Source: Thermodesulfobacteriota bacterium
Lineage (GTDB): Bacteria; Desulfobacterota; UBA8473
Assembly (NCBI GenBank): GCA_040757775.1
Contig: JBFLWQ010000004.1
Coordinates: 2,270 to 66,269 of the forward strand
Length of the DNA stretch: 64,000 bases
Direction: 5' to 3'
Shown: positions 8,050 to 16,590 of the stretch, one piece after another
Position numbering within the stretch: position 1 is the stretch's first letter
Layout of the letters: every line of letters begins with the position of its first letter
The notes under the pieces: model-generated
Seen by the model: only the letters and a program-made list of their open reading frames with translations
Told to the model about the DNA's origin: nothing
The model's database searches: none
Made by a program: the position numbers and the translations under genes

Positions 8050-9312
8050 TCAGGAATTGTCAGCCTCCACAGCTTTCAGAAGCTTAATATATATGTCTGG
8101 AATACTATAGAGAACGCGGTTCCAAGATGGGATTTGTGTATCTTCGCTTTTTTCTCTTGTTTCTTTCCATGTAGTCCAAAGGAATTCGTGAAAATACCAT
8201 GCCATGAGCTCTTCTTCATGACGATCAAAAATCAGATCGTTCACTTCTGCATCGTCGCTGTATCGTTTAATGAAGTTGAGAGCATTCTGATAGTAAGTTC
8301 GCCTCATCATTTCCACGAAAGCATCATCAAGGACAACTCCGTTAGAGCGCATGTAATTAAAATAAAATTTAGCGATATCTATTACCATGCGGTGAAGCCC
8401 TTTTGTCTTGTCGTCAGGCGAGAGAGCCTGATGCTTGTGCTCGTAATTGGGGATAAGATCAATCTGGGCAATCTTTCTAGGGATAACTCTGTGGTAGACC
8501 TCTGAGAGTGTACTTACCTCAAGCCCCCAGTCGAAAGCTATATTTATCCCCTTAGCCAGGCGTGCAGTGAAACTAAACTCACCAGCCAGGGGATAATTGA
8601 ACGTTCGGTGGTAGGAGAAGAAAGATTCCAATTCGTGGTACCCGCGGTCGTGCATGATCTGTTTCATCGTATCAACAAAGGGAACTACAAAGAGACGGGT
8701 AACTCGTCCCTTCATACTTCGTTCTGTCGGAGAGATCCTCAGGTAGTATCCTTTACAAAATTCAAAGTCGTTATTAGGATTTGCTGTGGGTTCAATGAGC
8801 CTTCCCAGAAGGAGTCGGTTATATGTAAGAATATCACAATCATGAAGGGCTATTACATCGCTCTCATCTCGGGCAAAGAGGTAGCCTAGGGCAAGCCAGA
8901 CTGACTGCCCTTTCCCCTCAACACCGGCAGGGATTTTTCTTTCACGAATATAACTGAGTATACCCTGGATACGCAGACCATCGACCCAGAGGATTTTGAT
9001 ATCCCTCTCATCTGTGGTAAGCCGTCCAAAGTACTCTTTTGCCTCCTTGAATTTGCTTTCTTCTGTGGTACCCCCCAGTGCCACTACCACACTGTTGAGG
9101 TAGCGAACTTTCTGGATTTCATCCACTATTCTATCCAGAATTTGGGTATTCAACATTTCAGAATAAAAGCACGGAAGAATAAGACTGATTCTGGTATGGC
9201 GGGAATACTCCTCAAGTTTCTGTTCAAGCCCTATGAGATATTCTTCACGATCAAAAACTTCATAGAGTGCATGGAGGGTGGTGATTATTCCTTCCTGGTG
9301 AAAATCTGACAT
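8050..9312 (-). CDS. GT-A glycosyltransferase resembling glucosyl-3-phosphoglycerate synthase
   Basis: This 420-aa retaining-type glycosyltransferase has a Rossmann start (TRISLILPCFYSEM), the GKGQSVWLALGYL helix, the acidic metal motif HDCDIL, FEFCKGYYLR, GRVTRLFVVPF and the acceptor-side LAGEFSFTARL with FDWGLEVSTLSEV. This order matches the GpgS/mannosylglycerate synthase group (GT81/GT78-like). An AAGGAGG ribosome site precedes the ATG. It is the first gene of a two-gene unit with a glycogen synthase homologue. The product may be glucosylglycerate or a primer for a glucan; the sequence cannot decide, and no adjacent phosphatase is present. A second distant relative lies at 20571. Confidence 0.72.
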   Translation of the reverse strand: MSDFHQEGIITTLHALYEVFDREEYLIGLEQKLEEYSRHTRISLILPCFYSEMLNTQILDRIVDEIQKVRYLNSVVVALGGTTEESKFKEAKEYFGRLTTDERDIKILWVDGLRIQGILSYIRERKIPAGVEGKGQSVWLALGYLFARDESDVIALHDCDILTYNRLLLGRLIEPTANPNNDFEFCKGYYLRISPTERSMKGRVTRLFVVPFVDTMKQIMHDRGYHELESFFSYHRTFNYPLAGEFSFTARLAKGINIAFDWGLEVSTLSEVYHRVIPRKIAQIDLIPNYEHKHQALSPDDKTKGLHRMVIDIAKFYFNYMRSNGVVLDDAFVEMMRRTYYQNALNFIKRYSDDAEVNDLIFDRHEEELMAWYFHEFLWTTWKETREKSEDTQIPSWNRVLYSIPDIYIKLLKAVEADNS

Positions 9313-9445
9313 GAAAAATTCCTCCTTTCTCGGTTGTAATTTACCAAGGATTGGTATTTTTGACTTTTTAGGACTTCATCAGTTTTAGTTAGTAGGTATA
9401 AACGGTGATTGTTATCGAGGGAGTAAAAAGGTTATTCGACTCTGC

Positions 9446-9643
9446 CTAGGATTTTTTGGATGTAAGAATCCTCAGGAGCCAGCCTGTAATCAAACCAACT
9501 ATAAAGGTACTAAACAACAGAACAATTCTCGACATTGATATTTGCCAGAATAGAAACCGTACTTCAATGACCTCAGTATTTTGAAGAAGAAAGGTCACAA
9601 GAAGCGCAAGCAAAACTAAAATGATTATGTTTTTGATTTTCAT
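9446..9643 (-). CDS. LapA-domain (DUF1049) small membrane protein
   Basis: This 65-aa protein has two hydrophobic helices (about residues 4-21 and 38-58) joined by VIEVRFLFWQISMSR, the typical signature of the LapA/DUF1049 family. The C-terminus is basic (RILTSKKS). In enterobacteria LapA works in regulation of lipopolysaccharide assembly at the inner membrane, but many short homologues have no known role. Its ATG overlaps the stop of the upstream zinc-finger gene (ATGA), so translation is probably coupled. Confidence 0.8.
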   Translation of the reverse strand: MKIKNIIILVLLALLVTFLLQNTEVIEVRFLFWQISMSRIVLLFSTFIVGLITGWLLRILTSKKS

Positions 9644-9945
9644 TTCTTAAAAACACCAAAAAATTTATCTATCATGGATTTTTCAAGTTTTGACAGAGCT
9701 TCAAGCTCTCCAGCATCAAGCCATACACCTTCGCATGAAAAGCATTTGTCTATTTTTATATTCCTGTACTCAATCTCCGAAAGCTCCATCCCGCATTTTG
9801 GGCACATCATATAATGAAGCTCTTTTAACCTGCTCTTTTCCCCTTCAGCCAGTTTTTTCTGCTTTTCTTCCATAATCTTCTTTTTCTTTTCTATCTCAAT
9901 TCTTGTGAAATATTCTTGTTCGGATTCACTTGGTTTTAGTGGCAT
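9640..9945 (-). CDS. TFIIB-like zinc-ribbon protein (zf-TFIIB)
   Basis: This protein of about 101 aa has a charged N-terminal coiled coil (KKKKIMEEKQKKLAEGEKSR) followed by a zinc ribbon with MCPKCGMEL and KCFSCEGVWLDAGELE, the hallmark of the zf-TFIIB family. The ATG at 9945 is chosen because GAGGAGG lies just upstream; an in-frame ATG nine codons earlier has no such site. It overlaps the LapA-like gene by four bases. The function is unknown. The ribbon suggests metal binding and perhaps nucleic acid or protein contact. Confidence 0.8.
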   Translation of the reverse strand: MPLKPSESEQEYFTRIEIEKKKKIMEEKQKKLAEGEKSRLKELHYMMCPKCGMELSEIEYRNIKIDKCFSCEGVWLDAGELEALSKLEKSMIDKFFGVFKK

Positions 9946-10097
9946 ACCAACCTCCTCAGTTCGAAATGTCATAAAAATATTGTTAATACTACCTCAGAAT
10001 AGATTTATACACAAGAAAAATATTCAGGCTCTTTCTCATTTCATGTTAGTAAATTTCCCTCCCTTAATGGAAGTGACACCAACTACTTTTCCCTCCC

Positions 10098-10234
10098 TTG
10101 GAGACTGTATCGTAATAGGGGGAAATGTCATTTCGATCCCTTCGCCTGTCATTCTGAGCAAAGCGAAGAATCTTAACATCTTAATATTACTACTGGTTTA
10201 GATTTCTAGTCTACCATAGGCTGACTCGAAATGA
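10098..10234 (-). repeat. Dispersed repeat family 2, copy A
   Basis: The minus strand of this segment matches 14233-14370 over nearly its whole length, about three quarters identical by eye, starting TCATTTCGAGTC and ending near CAGTCTC. It contains the GTCATTCTGAGC...GAAGAATC motif common in intergenic repeats. The surrounding 9973-10380 gap holds further imperfect inverted arms (TTCCCTCCCTT against GGGAGGGAATT) and no gene. Confidence 0.75.
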
Positions 10235-10380
10235 TAAAAAAGGAGATTGCGACACAGTCTCTTGATGGGAGGGAATTAAGGGGAGGATGAAGTTAAAAAG
10301 GTCTCTCCCTTTGATCGAGATGACATCTTAATAAAGAAACAATCTACGGGGGGTATAGATAGGTAGGTAAACAGATGGAT

Positions 10381-10422
10381 AATTAAAAGGCATGGTCACA
10401 TAAAGCCCCATGCCTTTTAATT
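10381..10422. terminator. Bidirectional hairpin terminator
   Basis: AATTAAAAGGCATGG (10381-10395) pairs perfectly with its complement at 10408-10422 across a 12-base loop and is followed by TTT. It lies just beyond the stop of the 132-aa minus-strand gene. Confidence 0.75.
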
Positions 10423-10438
10423 TTTAACAGATTACGTC

Positions 10439-10837
10439 CTACTTGAAGATTGACTTAGCAGCCATAGTATCTTTTACATACATAGCTTTTACCTTGTCGC
10501 CTACCTTAATATCAGCCAGAGCCTTCTTTTCTTTCCCTATCTTTACCACAGTTTCTGGAGTAACATTAAGGGTAATCTCCTCGGGGGTCTTTCCAGCCTT
10601 TTTAATGGTAACGGTGTTGGCAGCGGCGTCTACCTTTGTAACCTCACCCTTTGCCACAATCACTTTCTCTTTGGGTGCTTTGGCTTCTTTCTTTGCCTCT
10701 GCCTTCGGAGCTGGGGCTTCTTTCTTTGCCTCTGCTTTTGGGGCTTGGGCTTCTTTCTTTGCCTCTGCTGCGAAACTTACACCAGCAATAAATACCACGG
10801 CAATAATAAGCGCCAGAACATTAGATATTTTTCTCAT
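10439..10837 (-). CDS. Secreted Lys/Ala/Glu-repeat protein with small C-terminal beta domain
   Basis: This 132-aa protein has a clear signal peptide (MRKISNVLALIIAVVFIAGVSFA, cleaved near residue 23). Three tandem copies of an 11-residue unit of the type APKAEAKKEAP follow to about residue 58. The C-terminal domain of about 75 residues (VIVAKGEVTKVDAAANTVTI ... VGDKVKAMYV) resembles small OB-like periplasmic domains (DUF5666-type). It should be periplasmic. The basic repeat could be a flexible linker or bind polyanions. A strong AAGGAGGTG site precedes the ATG, and a hairpin terminator follows. The function is unknown. Confidence 0.75.
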   Translation of the reverse strand: MRKISNVLALIIAVVFIAGVSFAAEAKKEAQAPKAEAKKEAPAPKAEAKKEAKAPKEKVIVAKGEVTKVDAAANTVTIKKAGKTPEEITLNVTPETVVKIGKEKKALADIKVGDKVKAMYVKDTMAAKSIFK

Positions 10838-10865
10838 TCTTCTTCACCTCCTTTCTAATAAATTA

Positions 10866-10993
10866 TATTAGAGACCTTTGAAAAATACACTCCCTACGTC
10901 ATTCCTGCGGACCTCGTATCAAGTACGGGGCATCAAGTGCGGAATGATGAAGGAGAGTTGCAATGCGGTTGTGCAAAGTTCTCTATATTAGAA
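10866..10993. repeat. Fold-back repeat in the leader of the secreted-repeat gene
   Basis: TATTAGAGACCTTTG near 10866 is partly inverted as CAAAGTTCTCTATA near 10975. Inside, CTCCCTACGTCATTCCTGC mirrors GCGGAATGATGAAGGAG. It is a palindromic intergenic element upstream of the minus-strand gene, related in style to the other GTCATTCC repeats. Confidence 0.55.
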
Positions 10994-11041
10994 AAGGAGC
11001 AATTTTTGTGCCTATTTAAAGATTCAAGGAAAATCAATGAG

Positions 11042-12472
11042 TTAAGTTTTGAATCTAAAATCCATTTTCCCCATTTGGGAAACCTTCCCTTCCCATTTGG
11101 GAAAATCTCCTTTTAACTCTAATTTCTTAATCCTGTACCAAAGGGTTTTATAGCTTAAACCCAAAAGCCTGGCTGCCTTAGTAATGACGAAATCAGATTT
11201 TTCCATAGCCTTAATGATCAAATCCCTCTCCAGATCATCCAGAGATATTCCCTCTTCCGGGATGTCCAGTTCAATTTTTCCCATAGTGTAAAAACAGGGG
11301 TGTATCGCTTTTGAAAAATCTTTCACCTCTAAAATCTCCCGCTCGGATAGGAGAACTGCCCTTTCTATAGCAGATTCCAGTTCTCTTACGTTGCCTGGCC
11401 AATGGTATTCCATCAATAAACGAAGGGCATCCTTAGAAATTCCTTTAATTTTTCTCCCCAGGGAACCATTGAATTTATTAATAAAATACTCTACCAATGC
11501 CGGGATGTCGGTAACTCTATCCCTTAAGGGGGGAAGGGATAGGGGGACCACACTTAATCTGTAATAGAGGTCGGCTCTGAACCTCCGTTCTTCCATCTCT
11601 TTATCCAGATCCTTATTAGTAGCCGTTATTATCCGCACATCCACCTTGATATTTTCTGTACTTCCCAGTCTTCTTATCTCCCTTTCTTGAAGTGTCCTCA
11701 GTATCTTTGCCTGCATGCTGTAACTCAGGTCTCCAATCTCATCCAGAAAAAGAGTGCCGTTGTGTGATACCTCGAAAAGACCTATTTTCCTTCTATCTGC
11801 ACCGGTAAAGCTGCCTTTTTCATAGCCAAAGAGTTCCGAATCCAGAAGGGTTTCCGGAACAGACGCACAGTTTATCGCATGGAAAGGCATTCCCTTTCTT
11901 TGGCTGTTGTAATGGATTGCTTTTGCTATCAACTCCTTTCCTGTGCCGCTTTCACCAGTAATCAAGACAGTGGAATTACTGGGTGCTACCTTCTGAACTA
12001 ATATGAAGACCTCCTGCATCTTCTCATGCCTTCCGATGATATTGTCCAGACTGAATCTTTCCTCTAACTGCTGTTTAAATAAGAGGTTCTCCCTTACAAG
12101 TCTTGCCTTCTCAAAACCCTTTCTAATGCTAAAGAGCAATTCATCCCTGCCTACCGGTTTAAATAGATAGTCAAAAGCCCCCAGTTTCATTGCTTCTTCA
12201 GCAGAACTCACTGACCCGAAGGCAGTAATGATAATTACAGTTACATATGGGGCTTCCTTCAGGAGATTTTGCATCAGATCTCCCCCATCTATATCAGGAA
12301 GTTTCAGATCAGTTAAAACGAGGCTACAAAGGTTTTCCCTGAATATTTTCAATGCATCTCTCCCGGTAGCAGCAGTCTCTACCTCGTATCCTTCTTCTTT
12401 CAGGATAACCTTAAGGATTTCCAGTTGAGACTTATCATCTTCTATTACAAGGATACTACCTTCTTTCATCAC
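11042..12472 (-). CDS. NtrC-family sigma54-dependent response regulator
   Basis: This 476-aa protein has a receiver domain (residues about 6-118, phospho-acceptor Asp55 in VLTDLKLPD), a sigma54-activator AAA+ domain (about 145-375) with Walker A GESGTGKE at 173-180, GSFTGA at 220-225 and FLDEIGDL, and a Fis-type helix-turn-helix (ITKAARLLGLSYKTLWYRIKKL). It activates sigma54-RNA polymerase when phosphorylated. Its start overlaps the end of the kinase gene by four bases, so the two form one operon. An unusual tail after the HTH is encoded by two copies of a CCCATTTGGGAA-type repeat. The targets are unknown. Confidence 0.95.
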   Translation of the reverse strand: MMKEGSILVIEDDKSQLEILKVILKEEGYEVETAATGRDALKIFRENLCSLVLTDLKLPDIDGGDLMQNLLKEAPYVTVIIITAFGSVSSAEEAMKLGAFDYLFKPVGRDELLFSIRKGFEKARLVRENLLFKQQLEERFSLDNIIGRHEKMQEVFILVQKVAPSNSTVLITGESGTGKELIAKAIHYNSQRKGMPFHAINCASVPETLLDSELFGYEKGSFTGADRRKIGLFEVSHNGTLFLDEIGDLSYSMQAKILRTLQEREIRRLGSTENIKVDVRIITATNKDLDKEMEERRFRADLYYRLSVVPLSLPPLRDRVTDIPALVEYFINKFNGSLGRKIKGISKDALRLLMEYHWPGNVRELESAIERAVLLSEREILEVKDFSKAIHPCFYTMGKIELDIPEEGISLDDLERDLIIKAMEKSDFVITKAARLLGLSYKTLWYRIKKLELKGDFPKWEGKVSQMGKMDFRFKT

Positions 12473-13875
12473 TGCCTCCTTAATTTGATCTTTACCTTAG
12501 TCCCCTTAAGGGGTTGGCTCTTAATCCTGATTTCTCCATTGTGCTCTTCAATGATCCGTTTGGTAATAGCCAGTCCCAATCCTATACCTACCTCTTTTGT
12601 GGTAAAATACGGTTCAAATACCTTCTCCATGTCTTCAGGCATTATACCTTCTCCGGTATCCTCGAATTCTATATCCATAAAAGGACCGGATTGAGATACC
12701 CGGATTGTTAGCTCTCCGCCTAAGGGCATTGCCTGAATGGCATTTACGGTTATATTTATAAAGCATGTTTTCACTTTATCTCTATCCACCATGCAAGGAG
12801 ATTTGAGCGGAAAGGACTTTCTTACCCTTATTCCCTGCGTATCGATCCTTTCCCTGGTAAGGGTCAATACCTCTTCCAGTAAAAGAACCAGGTCGGTTTC
12901 CCTCAAATGAAGTTTAAGGGGTCTTCCATAATCCAGGAGATCCTCTATCATCCTGTTTATGCTGGAGATCTCCCCTTTCATATTGTAAACCAGGTGATGA
13001 AGCTCCTCATTTGGAGATAGTTTGTCTTTTATATGGTCTATGGTTAAGCTGATAAAATTCAGAGGATTCCTTACTTCATGGGCAATCCCTGAAGCAAGTT
13101 GACCAATAGCAGAAAATCTCTCGGCTTCTTTAAGTCTATTTTCGAGCTCCTTTCTTTCCCTCAGTCCTTTTACCATCTTATTGAAGCTTTCTACCAAAAG
13201 ACCGACTTCATCCCTCTGCCGGGAGGGGGGCATATATTCAAGATTACCTTCAGTTATCCTTTGGGCAGCCTTTGCTACCTCTTGAATGGGCATAGTATAT
13301 CTCCAGAACAGGAGAAAGGAGAATACTATCCCAAAACCAAAGATCAGGGCGGTCACCAATACCCTTTGGTAATACTTCTTCCTCAGGAGTTTATTGAAGC
13401 CCTCTAAGTCCGTATTGATATGGATATAACCCAGGTGTTCTTCTCCTATTATTACTGGAACGCTAACTCCCAACTTTTTCTCACTACCGAAATTTCTATC
13501 GAGGATTGCCTCCGTTATCATACTATCAGACAGGGGATTAACCTTTGTGCCCAATTTTCCGGGGTCAGAACTGGCAATCACTTCATCCGCGTTACTGATA
13601 ATAGAGACTTCCTTAATTCCCTTTTTCTGGAGTTCCTTTATATACTGACGAAGACGTACCTCAGAATCGTTTCCCTCCAGGGTTAGTTTTTCTACACTCA
13701 CCCTGATAGCCTCAGAAATTCCTTCGGTATGCTTGCCCAATTTCAATACCATATCTTCCTTTCCCTGAACATAAAGAACCGACAATGCCAAAATGGTAAT
13801 TAAGGACAAAAAGATAAGGATAAGAAGGAGCTTTGTCCTTAGATTCAGATTAAAACTACCCAGAATTGTCCTCAT
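12469..13875 (-). CDS. Membrane sensor histidine kinase, partner of the NtrC-type regulator
   Basis: This 468-aa protein has TM1 at about residues 14-35, an extracytoplasmic sensor of about 130 residues (Cache-like, with ADEVIASSDPGKLG), TM2 at about 171-192, a HAMP linker (about 193-247), a HisKA domain with phospho-acceptor His266 in ASGIAHEVRNPL, and a HATPase domain with N box, DTGEGI and GIGLGLAITKRI. It resembles the AtoS/ZraS/HydH group. It is transcribed first and translationally coupled to the regulator. The ligand is not deducible. It diverges from the glgB block across a repeat-filled gap. Confidence 0.94.
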   Translation of the reverse strand: MRTILGSFNLNLRTKLLLILIFLSLITILALSVLYVQGKEDMVLKLGKHTEGISEAIRVSVEKLTLEGNDSEVRLRQYIKELQKKGIKEVSIISNADEVIASSDPGKLGTKVNPLSDSMITEAILDRNFGSEKKLGVSVPVIIGEEHLGYIHINTDLEGFNKLLRKKYYQRVLVTALIFGFGIVFSFLLFWRYTMPIQEVAKAAQRITEGNLEYMPPSRQRDEVGLLVESFNKMVKGLRERKELENRLKEAERFSAIGQLASGIAHEVRNPLNFISLTIDHIKDKLSPNEELHHLVYNMKGEISSINRMIEDLLDYGRPLKLHLRETDLVLLLEEVLTLTRERIDTQGIRVRKSFPLKSPCMVDRDKVKTCFINITVNAIQAMPLGGELTIRVSQSGPFMDIEFEDTGEGIMPEDMEKVFEPYFTTKEVGIGLGLAITKRIIEEHNGEIRIKSQPLKGTKVKIKLRRQ

Positions 13876-13912
13876 TAAATTCTCCTTATTACAGTGAACA
13901 ACCTCGAAAAGT

Positions 13913-13988
13913 AGTCATTGCGAGGAGTTCGCCAAAGGCGAACGACGTGGCAATCCCAAGAGATTGCTTTACTTCGTTCGCAATGACT
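13913..13988. repeat. Dispersed repeat family 1, short copy
   Basis: AGTCATTGCGA (13913-13923) is inverted at 13978-13988. Internal hairpins are TTCGCC-AAA-GGCGAA and GCAATCCC/AGATTGC. It belongs to the same family as 16380-16538 and 49734-49892. Confidence 0.75.
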
Positions 13989-14232
13989 GAAAGCGAGTTT
14001 TTCAAAGGTTTAGTATTCGTTCTCAGGACACTTTTTCAAAATAAACAGTAGTTTTTCAAAGATTTTATAGTATACCATAGTCAAAATGCTTTTGTTTACA
14101 AGATTTTCTGGGTCTTGATTTTTTTTTATAATAAAGGTATTCTACACGAGAATTCTGTGATAAAATAACAAACTTTTTACCTTTGAAAGAAGTAACAATA
14201 TGATCGCTATGCAAATAGAGCCTTGAATCTTG

Positions 14233-14370
14233 TCATTTCGAGTCCGCCTCTGGTGGACTAGAAATCTTAATCGTTAGAAATGTTAAGATGTTAGATTCCT
14301 CACTTCATTCGGAATGACAAGCGAGGGGTTCGGAATGGCATTTTACCCTACTGCGACAGAGTCTCTTGGT
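14233..14370 (+). repeat. Dispersed repeat family 2, copy B
   Basis: This is the homologue of 10098-10234 in opposite orientation. It ends about 60 bases before the chosen glgB start and contains an in-frame ATG (14314) that would wrongly extend GlgB by 40 residues. Confidence 0.75.
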
Positions 14371-14433
14371 CGAAATGATACTGTTGGCGGTTTTTCAAAG
14401 CTCGAAACCGGGGAAGAGAGAATTAATGTAGAT

Positions 14434-16374
14434 ATGCCTGAGAAAATGAAAGACAAAACAGAAAATGTATTACACGGTGTAAGCCTTCTTACAGACCACG
14501 ATGTTTATCTCTTTAAAGAAGGAAACCATTTTAAACTCTACGATAAACTCGGCTCTCATCCAATTACCATTGATGGAAGGAGGGGAATGCTCTTTGCAGT
14601 ATGGGCGCCAAATGCCGAGACGGTGTCGGTCATTGGAGATTTCAATGGATGGAAGCCGAATGTGCATCCTTTGAAGGCAAGGGAGGATGAATCGGGCATA
14701 TGGGAAGCCTTTGTCCCTGGTGTTGGAAAGGGGGCTCCTTACAAATATCACATTGCCTCCAGATACAATAACTACAAGGTTGATAAAGGTGACCCCCTTG
14801 CCTTTTATTGGGAGACTCCTCCCTGTACGGCTTCAGTCGCATGGGATCTTAGTTATGAATGGGGAGATGACGAATGGATGAAAAACAGGCATAAATTCAA
14901 TGCCTCTGATGCCCCCTTTGCCATATACGAAGTACATCTTGGTTCGTGGAAAAGATGCCCTGAAGAAGGAAACAGGTTTCTTACCTATAGAGAGATAGCC
15001 CATTGTTTAACAGAATACGTAAAGGAGATAGGGTTTACCCACGTTGAATTATTACCGGTTATGGAGCATCCCTTCTATGGATCATGGGGGTATCAAACTG
15101 TAGGATACTTTGCGCCAACAAGCCGATATGGAACTCCTCAGGACTTTATGTATCTGATAGACTATCTCCATAAAAATGGAATTGGTGTCATACTGGACTG
15201 GGTTCCTTCCCATTTTCCAACGGATGAACACGGGCTTGCTTACTTTGACGGAACCCACCTTTATGAACATGCAGACCGAAGAAAGGGATACCATCCTGAT
15301 TGGGACACCTATATCTTTAACCTGGGAAGGAACGAGGTCAAGGAATTCCTTATCAGCAGCAGTCATTTCTGGCTGGACAAATACCATGTTGACGGTTTCA
15401 GAGTAGATGCTGTAGCATCAATGCTGTACCTTGACTATGGAAGAAATGAAGGGAATTGGATACCTAACGAGTACGGGGGAAATGAGAGTATCAGGGCCAT
15501 AAACTTCCTGAAGAGGTTCAACGAAGCGGTCTACAGGGATTTTCCTGATGTACAGACAATAGCTGAAGAATCTACAGCGTGGCCAATGGTTTCTCAACCT
15601 ACGTATGTTGGAGGGCTTGGTTTCGGGATGAAATGGAATATGGGATGGATGCACGACACACTGGACTATTTTTCCAAAGACCCCCTTTACCGGAAGTACC
15701 ACCACAATCAGCTCACTTTTAGTATATGGTACGCATTTTCGGAAAATTTTCTACTTCCCCTGTCGCATGATGAAGTTGTCCACGAAAAGGGAGCCCTTGT
15801 TGGAAAGATGCCTGGAGATGAAGAACAAAAGTCGGCAAACCTTCGTCTCCTGCTAGGATACATGTATGCTCACCCGGGAAAGAAACTGCTCTTCATGGGA
15901 GGAGAATTTGGTCAATGGAAAGAATGGAATCATGACGAGAGTTTAGAATGGCATGCCCTCCAATACCCATCTCATCAGGAAATCCAGAGATGGGTTAAGG
16001 ATCTGAACCTCTTTTACAGAAGCGAACCTGCTATGCATGGACTGGACTTTGCGATAGAGGGTTTTGAGTGGATAGATTTTCATGACTGGGAGCATAGCAT
16101 CATAAGCTTTATAAGAAACGGTAAAGAAACTGACAGCATAATCCTTGTTGCCTGTAATTTCACACCTGTTCCACGATATAAATATAGAGTTGGAGTCCCT
16201 TGCAATGGCTTCTGGAAAGAGGTACTCAATAGTGATTCAGAGCTATACGGTGGAAGCGGGCATGGTAACCTCGGTGGTGTCGAGGCTACTCCGGTACAAG
16301 CCCATGGAAGAGATCATTCCATTTCCATAACTTTACCCCCTCTTGGGATTCTCTTCTTTAGGGGCAAGGCGTAA
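14434..16374 (+). CDS. glgB: 1,4-alpha-glucan branching enzyme
   Basis: This GH13 enzyme transfers alpha-1,4-glucan segments to form alpha-1,6 branches in glycogen. It is about 646 aa from the ATG at 14434. A CBM48 domain comes first ([20 protein letters not shown]), then the TIM barrel with [15 protein letters not shown] (nucleophile Asp325), [10 protein letters not shown] (acid Glu378) and LSHDEV, and a C-terminal beta domain. The frame is open back to 14314, but that stretch is a dispersed repeat, so the later start with AAGAGAG upstream is preferred. It is the first gene of the plus-strand glucan block; a repeat copy separates it from the GH57 gene. Confidence 0.96.
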   Translation: MPEKMKDKTENVLHGVSLLTDHDVYLFKEGNHFKLYDKLGSHPITIDGRRGMLFAVWAPNAETVSVIGDFNGWKPNVHPLKAREDESGIWEAFVPGVGKGAPYKYHIASRYNNYKVDKGDPLAFYWETPPCTASVAWDLSYEWGDDEWMKNRHKFNASDAPFAIYEVHLGSWKRCPEEGNRFLTYREIAHCLTEYVKEIGFTHVELLPVMEHPFYGSWGYQTVGYFAPTSRYGTPQDFMYLIDYLHKNGIGVILDWVPSHFPTDEHGLAYFDGTHLYEHADRRKGYHPDWDTYIFNLGRNEVKEFLISSSHFWLDKYHVDGFRVDAVASMLYLDYGRNEGNWIPNEYGGNESIRAINFLKRFNEAVYRDFPDVQTIAEESTAWPMVSQPTYVGGLGFGMKWNMGWMHDTLDYFSKDPLYRKYHHNQLTFSIWYAFSENFLLPLSHDEVVHEKGALVGKMPGDEEQKSANLRLLLGYMYAHPGKKLLFMGGEFGQWKEWNHDESLEWHALQYPSHQEIQRWVKDLNLFYRSEPAMHGLDFAIEGFEWIDFHDWEHSIISFIRNGKETDSIILVACNFTPVPRYKYRVGVPCNGFWKEVLNSDSELYGGSGHGNLGGVEATPVQAHGRDHSISITLPPLGILFFRGKA

Positions 16375-16379
16375 AACCA

Positions 16380-16538
16380 AATGAAACTCACATGCCTCAA
16401 AGAGACACAAACGAATAAGTAAAATGTCTTTGCGAGGAGTTCGCCATAGGCGGACAGCCCCCACAACAGCACACTTAAGTGTGCTGTTGTAAAGGATGGG
16501 ATTGCTTCGTCCCGACTTGTCGGGGCTTGCAATGACAG
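16380..16538 (+). repeat. Dispersed repeat family 1, long copy
   Basis: This 159-base segment is almost identical (about nine differences) to the reverse complement of 49734-49892. At its centre, 16463-16490 is a perfect 28-base palindrome around CTTAAG. It carries TTGCGAGGAGTTCGCC...GCTTGCAATGACA. It fills the gap between glgB and the GH57 gene. Confidence 0.9.
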
Positions 16539-16590
16539 AACCAGGTGTATTTTCAAGTGAAAATGTATATAGCAAGGAGTAAACTCTATA

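Noticed and set aside
10443-10871. Plus-strand frame of 142 aa rich in Ala/Phe
   Set aside because: It is the complement of the Lys/Ala repeats of the secreted protein; low-complexity shadow only.
14341-14365. Sigma54 -24/-12 promoter before glgB (TGGCATTTTACCC...TGC)
   Set aside because: The spacing between GG and GC is about 14 bases instead of 10.
14314-14433. Forty-codon N-terminal extension of GlgB
   Set aside because: The DNA is a dispersed repeat shared with 10098-10234, and the CBM48 domain does not need it.
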